Source: Eleginops maclovinus
Taxonomy: Eukaryota; Chordata; Actinopteri; Perciformes; Eleginopidae
DNA: 64,000 nt
Assembly (NCBI RefSeq): GCF_036324505.1
Contig: NC_086363.1
Span: 744,446 to 808,445, forward strand
Direction of reading: 5' to 3'
The notes under the pieces were generated by a model. That model made no database searches, was not told the DNA's origin, and worked only from the letters and a program-made list of their open reading frames with translations. This document shows, one piece after another, positions 30,346 through 42,430 of the stretch. Made by a program: the position numbers and the translations under genes. How positions within the stretch are numbered: position 1 is the first letter of the stretch; every line of letters begins with the position of its first letter.

Positions 30346-31260
30346 TTGTGTTGGAGCTTCTTGCAGCGTTTGGTTTCTGCAGCTTTTAGTAAACGCTGCT
30401 CATGTTTCATCTGCTGAATGTTCTCTAGATGCTGCAGATGTTGCTGCATGTGTTGAAGAGCTGCTGCAGATCATGTTTCTGCATGAGTTCTGATTTGTGT
30501 TTCTATATCTGCATCCTCTCTGAAGCTGAGGTTGCTCCTGATGGAAGAGTTTTGAGCGGTTTGCACCTGCCAGCCACCGTGGATTCTCCCAGTTTATACA
30601 AATACACTTTTCAAGACACTAATATCGTCTAACGTCTGTCAGCAGTCACAACAAAACTGCTAAAATAGTCTTTAAAGTGGATAATATTCTTCTTTCATTG
30701 GACATGTCCTCTGTTGGACAGTTCAAACTAAGATAAGAGACAATAAGATGGACCTTTATTAATGCCAAATACAGGAATTAAATCAGTAAGAAATACAGGA
30801 CAATAATGAGCTCCTTCTGTTTATTAACCCATGAAATATACTTTCCATTTCCATGCCGTTGCTTTCCACACATTTATCCAAACCACATGTTTGTATTATA
30901 AAGTCTGTTCACAACCAAATTACATAATTTGAAGAAAAGCACGGGCTGTATTTTAAACATTAATAGACTTTAATAAAAACATAATTCTCTTTTCTCAGCA
31001 GAAAAACATATTTCTAAACCTCCATGAACTCTCCTGTAATATCACACTAAACAAAACTCCTTCAGTTCTACAGTTTTCTTTCTTCAGACCCATTTTATGG
31101 TGGAAAATGGTTGATCCACTCAGAACACGGATTGTTATATTTAAAGCACACGGAAACAAACATTATTTTTAGGACAGTTTTGTGCCAAATTCGTACTAAA
31201 TACAGCCACTGATGAAGAAATGTGCATGAAGAAGGGTCCTCTGGAGCTCCATCACAGATC

Positions 31261-31291
31261 TCAGATCAGCGTCGGCTGTCCATCAGTGAAC
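31261..31291 (-). other. Possible alternative last exon of unknown transcript
   Basis: An acceptor-like TTGTAATTTCCAG is followed by a short frame FTDGQPTLI-stop (phase with 1 leading base) or V-H-stop in phase 0. About 530 bp downstream on the minus strand is AATAAA (30755-30760). It could be an alternative end of filip1 or nothing. Weak evidence. Confidence 0.2.
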
Positions 31292-31327
31292 CTGGAAATT
31301 ACAACAGATGTGGAACCCTGAGAAACA

Positions 31328-31913
31328 CGTACACGATCTGAGTACAAGATCTGAGTACAAGATCTGAGTACTTCTACTTTAACTCAAGTACAAGATCTGA
31401 GTACTTCTACTTTACTCAAGTACAAGACCTGAGTACTTCTACTTTACTCAAGTACAAGACCTGAGTACTTCTACTTTTACTCAAGTACAAGACCTGAGTA
31501 CTTCTACTTTTACTCAAGTACAAGATCTGAGTACTTCTACTTTTACTCAAGTACAAGATCTGAGTACTTCTACTTTACTCAAGTACAAGACCTGAGTACT
31601 TCTACTTTACTCAAGTACAAGATCTGAGTACTTCTACTTTACTCAAGTACAAGATCTGAGTACTTCTACTTTCACTCAAGTACAAGACCTGAGTACTTCT
31701 ACTTTACTCAAGTACAAGATCTGAGTACTTATACTTTACTCAAGTACCAGACCTGAGTACTTTTACTTTACTCAAGTACAAGACCTGAGTACTTCTACTT
31801 TACTCAAGTACAAGATCTGAGTACTTCTACTTTAACTCAAGTACACGATCTGAGTACTTCTACTTTTACTCAAGTACACGATCTGAGTACTTCTACTTTT
31901 ACTTCTCCCCTCT
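31328..31913. repeat. 32-bp-family minisatellite, reverse orientation
   Basis: About 18 units of GAGTACTTCTACTTTACTCA with AGTACAAGACCT. The right boundary TACTTCTCCCCTCTGG is the reverse of the CCAGAGGGG end seen at 3380, marking the element terminus. Confidence 0.93.
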
Positions 31914-32775
31914 GGTTTGAACAGTTTTCGAATATTCGATAGACTCAGGTCACCCCCCCCGCCCCGCTGACACTGATGAACCTCTTTCTCTGACCGCTCG
32001 TTTCAAACCCTTCCCTCAGAGTAAAAGAACCTCAGGTGTGGTTTAAGAATCGTATCCTCTGAAGTTGTTCCCAGAGGATCCTCACTAATGTCTGCAGAGG
32101 TCAACACGCTGCTGTTTGTGAATCAGTGTTTCCCAGATGCTTCTCACACACTCTATACCCTCCCTCAGTCCTATCACTCTCTCTTTCACACAGTCCTGTT
32201 TCCTCACATCAGCACATTGTCCTCCTGGCTGTCTGAAGATTATTAAAGCTGAGAAAGCTCTTGTTCCCCGGTCTCCTCTTACAGAAACAGAACCTGCAGA
32301 TGATTCTGGTGTAACGGTTTGTGTTTGAATACAGATGCAGTATGAGAGTTACTTCCTGACATTATTATTTGTGTCCACTAGAGAGAGCTGTATGCTTTCT
32401 AAGACCCCCATGGATTCTCCAAGCCGCTTTACATTAACACCATATTGAGCCGTTAGCAGCAGCTCCTGTCGGCCCACACAGACCACTATTCCCCACATAT
32501 GGATATGGAAGTTGGGTTATAAATGCATTCATCTGATTTATTTTAAAAAGTGCACTATTTTTTTAACACAAACGCAGCTTTTATTGTTTAAAATTACCTT
32601 GAATTTCTGCCTTTACCTTTCTTCTATGGAGTCACATTTATTAATACTAATGTCCACTGAAGAGTGGACTCTTTGTTTTGAGTTCAATTAACGTATTCAT
32701 TTTCACACAAGCGATGGACACATGAAATGTAAGCTCTGAAAATGTTTGTTGATTTGGTTTAGCAGCATGGGTTAA

Positions 32776-32901
<126 letters not shown>

Positions 32902-32918
32902 TTCAGAGATAAATAGTT

Positions 32919-32924
32919 TTTATT
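32919..32924 (-). terminator. filip1: Likely filip1 polyadenylation signal
   Basis: AATAAA on the minus strand, about 320 bp after the filip1 stop codon, with the (TG)n tract immediately downstream in the transcript as a possible GU-rich element. Confidence 0.5.
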
Positions 32925-33243
32925 TTGGCACTTTTTTCACAAATCGTGACAGTTCACAAACAATTCACAGTGCTCCAGTGACTGGAAACCTCCAGAAGCA
33001 GTGGGGGAATAAACTCATGCTTTGGAGTAACATGTAAAGGATGAGACCTAATTCAAAGCTTCAGTACAGCCACCAATATCACCAAGATGAAGTTAAAGAA
33101 ATGGATGAGACATGCAGTCAGTCTGGCAGCAAACTGCAGGTGAAATGAAGTAGTGTTTGGAAGGCTAGTCCCGTTTGTGCGTGTGCGGCCTGCCACTTAT
33201 ATTTGGAGACCAACTCAAAAATGAAGCATCTCTTGTTTAGCCC

Positions 33244-36200
33244 TCAGCTCTTGCCCCCCGCTGCAGAGGACGAGCTGTACAGCGTCGACTTCCTCAGCTC
33301 GATTTTCATCGACTGGCTCTCGGCCCGCGACTCTAACCTGGTCACCGTCGACACGCCCAGAACCGCCTTGCTGTTCGGTTTCATACCTTTACACATCGGG
33401 ATCCGAGTGGCTGCACTGCGAGGTGAGAGCACATCCGAAATGGGCTGGAAAATAAAAAACGGAAAAGCAATTTAAGGAGAAGACTTGGATCTTGGAACAC
33501 AAATGTCTGAGGAGGGGCCGCACACAAACGTAGGGTTAGCTCCCGTGTTAGCATCGTTTCTGATTAGCCTTGTTCCAGGTTCAACTTACAAATGCATGTT
33601 TGAATTCAGACGTTTTAGTCAATGAGCGAATCGTAGATTTTGTTACTGGGAGATGGTTCATCATACCTGGAAAGCAGTCTTGGCAGACTAGAAAGGTTGG
33701 GAAAATGGTGTCAGGAAGTACCATAAAGCTTTTGCCAAAACCCCCAAAACAGGGCACCAGTTACCAGATATACGAAGTAGATTTTACTTCTTAAAAGTCG
33801 ACATTGAGAAAAAAAAAACTCTGCGTATTTAGGAAAAAGTGATGATTTTGAAAAATAATGGGACATTTTCAAAAGTCGACATGTGGAAAGAAACTTCTTG
33901 GGGAAAAAGTCAAAATTTGTCGAGAAAAAAAATCTGAATTTTTAGTAAAAGACAGATTTTTTGGGAAAATACCTACTAATCCAGACCTACTGATTTAATG
34001 GACGTACTTTTGACACCATCATGACAATCACACCTGCAAGTCATTAGATAAATGCTGTCTCTTTTAACCCCAACCCTAAGATTAGTTCAATCAGATATTA
34101 AGCAAAGCGTCATCTAGAGTCACAATATATTCACAAACAACTCCAGATGGAGGACTGAAGGGTCTCACCATTGAAGGTGCTGGTCTGGAGGACGCTGAGG
34201 AGATGGGTGTGATCGTTATGCTGCTTGTCATTTTGCTCTGAATCGTCTTCCCCACCAAGGACTGGCGTGGGGAGCGCAGCACGGTACCTGTCGACACTTC
34301 CTTACTGCTTTCTGAAGATCTGAGCGTCAAAACTGAGCTGCTGCATCCCTCCGAAGGCCTCTTATACTGCGGACCCAGGTGGATGTGGATCTTGTTGTCC
34401 TCCGTGGTGATGATGCTGCTGTTGCCGCTGTATTTTCTGAAAGGGGGCTTGTCCGGCGTCACTTTTATCACCGTGGTCCGGCCTGCCATGGTGTCCTGGG
34501 GCTCAGGTGCAGCACACGCTTCAGCCACAGGGGTGGAGCCGACCCTGATGAAGGATAGCGGCGACTGGAGTCTTTCCAAAGGGCTGCAGGGCTTTTCCGG
34601 ACTCTTGGCCCTGGAGATGGCGGTGATCGTGACTGGAGATTTGGCTCGGTCGAAGGCTCCCAGTGGGTCGCAGTCTTTACTCTTCGAGGCCAGGGTCGTC
34701 GGCTTTGGGACGATGGTTATGCGGGGTTTTTGGAGGCCGAGAGTCGGGATGATGGTGGTGCTGGAGAAGAAGTCCTCTGCTCGGGGGCTGGTGATCTCCA
34801 AGGTGGCGGTGCTGTTCTGGTGATCGGGGGTGACTCGAATGTGCAAAGGCTGGCATGGCCTGCTGGTCTCCGGCGGATGGATCAAGGAGGCGCGATTCAT
34901 CTTGTCAGTCAGAGTCTGAGTGAGGCTAATGGCCGCTTTCTTTTTCATCCAGGGGATCCAGGATTTTTTGTCCGCCAGATCTGCCGATGCCGGAGGGTAT
35001 CGCTCGAGAACTGCTGGCTTCTTTAGACCCCGTTGCCTGAGGTTGCTCATTAGGTGGTTTTCCTCGAGGACTGATTTCCGTATGAATCCCGCCGCTGTGT
35101 CGTCGTCTGCAGGTTCGCCCATCATGGCGTCCGTCTGCACCGCTGTGGAGGTCACCGGGACATTCACCATCCTCTTACCGTTCATGCTCGGCCTCAAGGC
35201 GCGGCTGTACCTCTTGGTGGCTTCCAGCTCGTTGGCGAGGTTGGCAAAATCGTAGCTCATGCTCCGTTTCTTCTCTTCCTCTTCCATGAACCTCTGCTGC
35301 AGGACAGAATAATCCACCTGCAGCTGCGAGAGCTGGTCCTCCTTGTTCATCAGCTCGTGGATTTTCTCCTTCAGAGCCCGGACGTCGGCTTGCAGCTCTC
35401 TGGTTTTAGCCTCCTCTGACTTGCAGCGGATTCTCAGCTCAGCCTCGGGACTCACCTCGCCTTTCTCTATGGCCTTGTTCCTGGCGATCTGGCTTTTCAT
35501 TTCCTCCAGAATCTTGGAGAGAGTGTTGGCTTTGTCCTGCTCCGTTCTGAATTTCTTCTCCAGTAGATCGTACTCGTCCTCAGTCTTCATCAAATCCCCT
35601 TCCACCACTTCAAGTTGTTTCAGCCGGCTTTTAAGTCTTTCAATTTCAATCGTGAGCTCTTTGACTTTGTTGTCTTCCTCTGGGTTTCTGTTGTTGAACG
35701 ACTTTCTCTGTATCTCCCTCTCCGTCTCCTCGAGTCCATCCATTCTTATTTTCAGTTTGGTATTCATCTGCTTGCACTTTTCCTCTTCACTTGCGAGCTG
35801 AGTCTTTAACTCGTCTTTCTCTTTAGCGAGAGACGACACCTTGACCTCCATCTCTGATTTGAATCTCAGAAGTTTCTTGCTCTCCTCGATCAGCTTCTCT
35901 GTGACCTCTGTAACTTTGCCCTGCTCCGCTTTAAACATCTTGCTTAAATCCTCACTCTTTTGTTCTTCCTGTTTGAGTCTTTCCGCTATATTTTTCCTGT
36001 CATCCACCAGAATGACTGTGAAGGACTTCAACTTCATCAGATCGTCTTTTAACAGCAACTCTGCCTTTTCAAACTTCGACTCTGAGCCCTCCAGTTCCCT
36101 CAGCCGGGTCTTCACCGTCTCCAGCTCCCCGGCCAGATCCTTCACGACACGTTTCTCCTTTTCCAGGTTTGCATGAAGCTGAGCGCACTCTGTATTGCTT

Positions 36201-39200
36201 CTACTGAAAGCCCCCTCCAGCTTCTCCAGTTCAACCATCCTTTTCTGCAGTTTGTCCACCTCCAGCCTCAGCTCCTTGCTGTGGTTCTCCTCGCCCTGCA
36301 GCTTTTTCCTCAGCTCCCTGCACTGAGTCTCTGTTTTGGTTATCTCCTCATCCTTGCCTTCCATCTCCAGAACTTTCTTCCGCAGATTCTCCAGCTCGGT
36401 CATGAGAGACGAATCCCCGCACTCCCCTTTGCTGATCTTCTCCCGGAGCTCCTGCAGGTCTTCTTCTGATTTCTGCAACGTCTTATTGCTCTCCTCTAAC
36501 TCTTCGATCTTGTGCGCCAACCCCGCCATCTTAAGCCTCAGCTGTCGGCTTTGGGACTCCTCGTTTGCCAGTTTCGCCGTCATCTCCTCGTGTTCCTGTG
36601 CAAATTTAGCCGCTCTGTGCTCCAGCTCAGCCTCCAGGTTGAGGAGTTTCTGGCCGTACTCCTTGGCGGAGTCACTGACTGCCGCCAGACGCTGCTCCTT
36701 CTCCTGCAGCTTCTGAACGAAGTCCTGGATCTTCTGGCTCTGCTGGTCGATCTGCTCGATGTGCAGCTGCCGCTCATCCACCAACATCAGGGCGAAAGAC
36801 TTGAGCTTCACCAGCTCCGCTCGTACCCTCTCCAGCCGCCGGTTGTGGTCTTTGTCCTTACGAGCCTGGTAAGCCTTCTCCTGCTCCAACAGCCTTTTGA
36901 GTCTATGAAACACACAGAGGAGAGGACTCTTTAAAGTAGAGACGCTACATACTGACATACACCTGAACATCAGCAGGAGAGGACTCTTTAAAGTAGAGAC
37001 ACTACATACTGACATACACCTGAACATCAGCAGGAGAGGACTCTTTAAAGTAGAGACACTACATACTGATATACACCTGAACATCAGCAGGAGAGGACTC
37101 TTTAAAGTAGAGACACTACATACTGATATACACCTGAACATCAGCAGGAGAGGACTCTTTAAAGTAGAGACACTACATACTGATACACCTGAACATCAGC
37201 AGGAGAGGACTCTTTAAAGTAGAGACACTACATACTGATATACACCTGAACATCAGCAGGAGAGGACTCTTTAAAGTAGAGACTCTACATACTGATATAC
37301 ACCTGAACATCAGCAGGAGAGGACTCTTTAAAGTAGAGACGCTACACACTGATACACACCTGAACATCAGCAGGAGAGGACTCTTTAAAGTAGAGACACT
37401 ACATACTGATATACACCTGAACATCAGCAGGAGAGGACTCTTTAAAGTAGAGACTTTACATACTGATATACACCTGAACATCAGCAGGAGAGGACTCTTT
37501 AAAGTAGAGACACTACATACTGATATACACCTGAACATCAGCAGGAGAGGACTCTTTAAAGTAGAGACTCTACATACTGATACACACCTGAACATCAGCA
37601 GGAGAGGACTCTTTAAAGTAGAGACTCTACATACTGATATACACCTGAACATCAGCAGGAGAGGACTCTTTAAAGTAGAGACTCTACATACTGATATACA
37701 CCTGAACATCAGCAGGAGAGGACTCTTTAAAGTAGAGACTCTACATACTGATATACACCTGAACATCAGCAGGAGAGGACTCTTTAAAGTAGAGACTCTA
37801 CATACTGATATACACCTGAACATCAGCAGGAGAGGACTCTTTAAAGTAGAGACTCTACATACTGATATACACCTGAACATCAGCAGGAGAGGACTCTTTA
37901 AAGTAGAGACACTACATACTGATATACACCTGAACATCAGCAGGAGAGGACTCTTTAAAGTAGAGACTCTACATACTGATATACACCTGAACATCAGCAG
38001 GAGAAGACTCTTTAAAGTAGAGAGTCTACATACTGATATACACCTGAACATCAGCAGGAGAGGACTCTTTAAAGCATGTTGTATCTTAAACCTTTAACTT
38101 AATGATCACATATTTAGCTTGTAGAACATCTGTAAAGAACTAAAGCTGTCAGAAACATGTTCTCTGTTTGTGAAAATTGTAGAAGTACAAAGTTGCATGA
38201 CTTTTAAACAGTGCCGTAGTTGCATAAGTGCCAATCCTTCAAAACTGTCGCTCAAAGTGCAGCAGGGTTCAGCTCCTGTAGATGTTTAACTGATCCCAGC
38301 GGGAGTCGAGGTTTCACGAGGCTCACATCAGGTTTCAGCACAACAAGTGTTCCTGTTCCCGACACACTGCGGACTAAAGTTCTCCCCCTGAGAAACTCTG
38401 TCAGACTTACCGAGCGGTGGTGATGCAGAGCAGGTTGATCCATATTTGTTTCTAAGCTGCCTCTGAGGCTCTCACAGTCAGAGAGGGGGAGTCAGGAGGG
38501 AGGAGAGAGTGAAAGCCATCCCACACCCAAAGTGTCACCGAGAGACAATGAGAGAAAAGTGGATGTGCTGAGCAGCAGCAGCTCCTCTGGCTGGTGATGT
38601 CATCCAACCCTCCATATATGGACTGAGAGGCCCTGCCCTTGCTTGGACACTGAGGGGGAAGAGGACGGGTTCTTCCTCTTTCTCACTTTCCCTCATGGGG
38701 GAGAAAGGGCATAAAACATGACGCAAACTACAAAATTACAGACGCTGTACTGCTCAATTATGAGATATCTTGGCTATTTTGCTCAGAAAACATCCAGTGA
38801 TAAAAAGGTGAGTATATTTGCTTCAGAGGTATTTTCCTGGCCTATTCTCTTATAGTTTGGAAGCCAAACGTGTAAATTCAGCTCCATATGTTTAATACTA
38901 ATCCTGTCCTTTCTATATCCTGAATCATTGGACCAAGGGATTTGTTTACATATTCCAATTTATATTGATTTCTTTTCATAAAATTGGATGAAAAAGTGGT
39001 TTGATTTATGGATTTTGACCTTATGTTCTGGAAATGAAGGCGAAATAGCAAATATTTCCCCAAAAATAATGTCTCATTGGCATGATTGAACATGACATTT
39101 GAGGAAACTTGTAATACTAAAAAGTCTCGTCTTAATTTGAGACACAAACTGGGGAGGTTTCATGTTGATACCTGTTGGTTATTTATTTTACCCACCAGTA

Positions 39201-42115
39201 TACCCTCTGTTCCCTAACATTGTTGCTCCAGTTCTGTCCGTTTTGCAGCCAGCAGTTACCATAGAAACGAGGTAACAATGCAGCGGACAATGGCAGGCGG
39301 CCCTCCTCGTTATAATCCTCTTGTGTTTCGTGCAAAAGGGACGTGGATACGAGTCGTGTGTGAGGTCATCGCTGCAGACTGTGGTTCGCTTCGCAGAGGA
39401 TCCCAATTTAGACAAATATGAGCGGAGCAAACAGCTTACAGATGCAGAGCCTATCACTGCCTCGGCTGCACGGCGGATAAAAATACCACGAGAGCCCTTC
39501 CACAGTTGAAGGCCTGTGTTTTGTGGCTTAAATACGAGCACTTTTCTTTTTAAATCATGCAAAAATAAAACTAGAAGAGCAACAATTCCAAAAACTACTC
39601 CTCGTATCCCCTCAATGAACTTAAAGCCACACATCTTAACCTATGGTAGAGCTGCAGGACAATCCTTAACCTATGGTAGAGCTGCAGGACAATCCTTAAC
39701 CTATGGTAGAGCTGCAGGACAATCCTTAACCTATGGTAGAGCTGCAGGACAATCCTTAACCTATGGTAGAGCTGCAGGACAATCCTTAACCTATGGTAGA
39801 GCTGCAGGACAATCGGCACATCTTCAGGATCAAAAATGGGAGATTTAACCTGAAATGGGCCATATGTGTATTTCCTGTGGTCTGATTTTGATTAATTTTG
39901 GGTCCATTTGGAAGGTTTAGGGGACACTGGATCCTTTGGATTGGACAGATTGCTTATTATTTTAAAACAACTTCTCCACAGTAGAGGTAATAATGTCCAT
40001 CTTGTGCTCTCTATATCCAATGGTCACTACACTACTCATGGTAATCAAACTCAGCCCACTTCAGAGTACAAATATGGACATTTCCTGCCGTTTTTGATCC
40101 TGAAAATGTCAGAAATGGATTCAACATGCTCAATAGTTCTGGGTTTTTTCCTGCTTATTTCTTGATGGGATGGTGACTCCCTCAGGCCTCGGTTCCCAGT
40201 TCCCATTTCACCCAGTATAGCATGTCTGCTTTCAGAAAAATGTCAGCTAAACACTCTGTAATTTCACAGTGGTGGACCATCCTGATTTATGCAGAAATGC
40301 CATGTCTGTGCCCCCGACACTGCCAAAGCACTTCCTGTTGACTCGAGGTCTGGATGGTAATTATTGGGACTATAATCAGAACATCTTGGTTTAACGTCGA
40401 GGCTCGGTTTTTATGAGTGTGGGGGCTCTTTCTGCCCAGGAATAGATCCGCCTCAGAGAGAGGGTTATGATGACAGATCCTGAGAGCGAGGGGCTTTCTG
40501 TCGGGGGAATGACTGAGGATTATCATGCATTTACAAGCCTTTGCATCGTAATCACAGAGGTGTTACAAGGAGACGCAGCTTTTTACAGACATGCATGCTC
40601 CCCATAGGATATATCCTACTGACCCTGGTCCTTAAGCGCCGCCATTAAGCTCACATTTTCTGCTTTTAATGAATCTAAAGAACCACAGCCTTGAATATCC
40701 TAGGACTTTAAGCACAGACATGCTCTGAGTCCTTGGTGATCCTCGTATATAACGCATAAAATTATATAAGCTCCTCTCGTGCACTTCCTACTTTCCCGGG
40801 ACAGGGCGTTGTGCAAACAGAGCGTCTCATCGTGATCTCTGCTGGGAATGACATCATGCGGGATGCATCCATTCATGATATCACCTGCAGTGAATCTGCC
40901 CGCTGACCGCAGCCTGCAGGAATGTGTTATCAGAGCGGAGCTGCAGAGCACTAGAGCCAGGAGGAGCTGGGTGTAGAAACTCACATCAACAACCACTCCA
41001 CTACAGTTCAGAGGTAGATGGTGTACTTCTACTCCACTACAGTTCAGAGGTAGATGGTGTACTTCTACTCCACTACAGTTCAGAGGTAGATGGTGTACTT
41101 CTACTCCACTACAGTTCAGAGGTAGATGGTGTACTTCTACTCCACTACAGTTCAGAGGTAGATGGTGTACTTCTACTCCACTACAGTTCAGAGGTAGATG
41201 GTGTACTTCTACTCCACTACAGTTCAGAGGTAGATGGTGTACTTCTACTCCACTACATGTATTGAACCCCTTTAGTTGCTAGGCAGATTAGGATTAATGA
41301 TGGTAAATATAATCTCCCTTAAATCAGACTGTAGTTCACCTGCAGTAAATCCAGCAGCTACCCTGCAGTATACAAAGCCATTCAAACTAGCTGCACCTTT
41401 ACCAGCTCTGAGAACACTTTAATGATCAATCATTATAAAACATATCAGAGATATTATTCTGAAATGGATTACGTGGAAATAGCTGCACATAAACAAAGCA
41501 CCAGGACAGAGTCAGTCCTCTCTGTGACGTCAATGGATTGATAAGGCACGACTCCCTGCTCCTATCCGAACCATCTTGCAGAACTTCGAGGCTCGGGGTC
41601 TTATCTGATGCCTCCCACCCATCATACAAATACACATGCATCTGCAGAATGTGCATGATTTAAAAAGCAATCATCTTTAGAGCGTAAGTCTTCGACCAAC
41701 AACAACATATTCCAGGAATCTGAGGCTTCTCCTCGCTTACTGAACACAGAGGGAGGCCCAGACCGGTAGAATACAGTACTATCAAATAATAATAGTTTTC
41801 TAAAATTAAAAATACATCTGCTGGATGCCTCAACCTGTTGTTGGTTTGAGTCGTTAAATCTAATCTGTTGAAAGTGTAGAAAAAGTGCGACAGTATTCCT
41901 AAATAATTGGGAATTTGTGAGTTGAAGAAAAATGTAAATATTTCATTTGAAAGTCGTAGGAATTCCAATCGCAACTCTGAACATCCTTTACAAAATGTGC
42001 TATTCAATATTAAGATCCTATTTATACAAATACACCAAATGTATTTATCTTAAACAATACTAGTTAAATATTTGTAGTACATTTTTATTCTGTTTTAATT
42101 TGTCCTGAGACATTT

Positions 42116-42166
<51 letters not shown>

Positions 42167-42397
42167 ACACACACCTCTCCCTCTCGGTCTCCAGCAGGTT
42201 GGTGAAGTCGTCGCTCTTGCTCATGAAGTCGCCGTGCTTCAGCTTCTCGTTGTCCAGCTCGGTCACGGTGCGCCGGTGACACTTCTCCGCCATCAGCAGC
42301 TGCTCCAGCATCCGCCGGTACGTCTCCCTCTGTTTCTCCTCCAGACGCTCCAGCTGAAGGGAACACACACTCATCATTAACACACACACACACACAC

Positions 42398-42430
<33 letters not shown>

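Noticed and set aside
33203..33475. Plus-strand frame starting METNSKMKHLL
   Set aside because: It is antisense to the last filip1 exon, whose minus-strand product matches the family C-terminus and has proper splice signals.
34383..36934. Several plus-strand frames of 100-150 residues
   Set aside because: Shadows opposite the coiled-coil exon of filip1; leucine/serine bias reflects the reverse of Glu/Lys codons.
36918..38074. Long minus-strand open frame with a 19-residue repeat ([19 protein letters not shown]), also reversed at 43226-44701 on plus
   Set aside because: It is the 57-bp minisatellite read through; 57 is a multiple of 3 and the unit lacks stops in some frames. There is no domain and no conserved start, and the real filip1 exon 4 begins at its acceptor at 36902.
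39516..39848. Frame with [10 protein letters not shown] repeats
   Set aside because: Six near-identical 30-bp minisatellite units read in frame.
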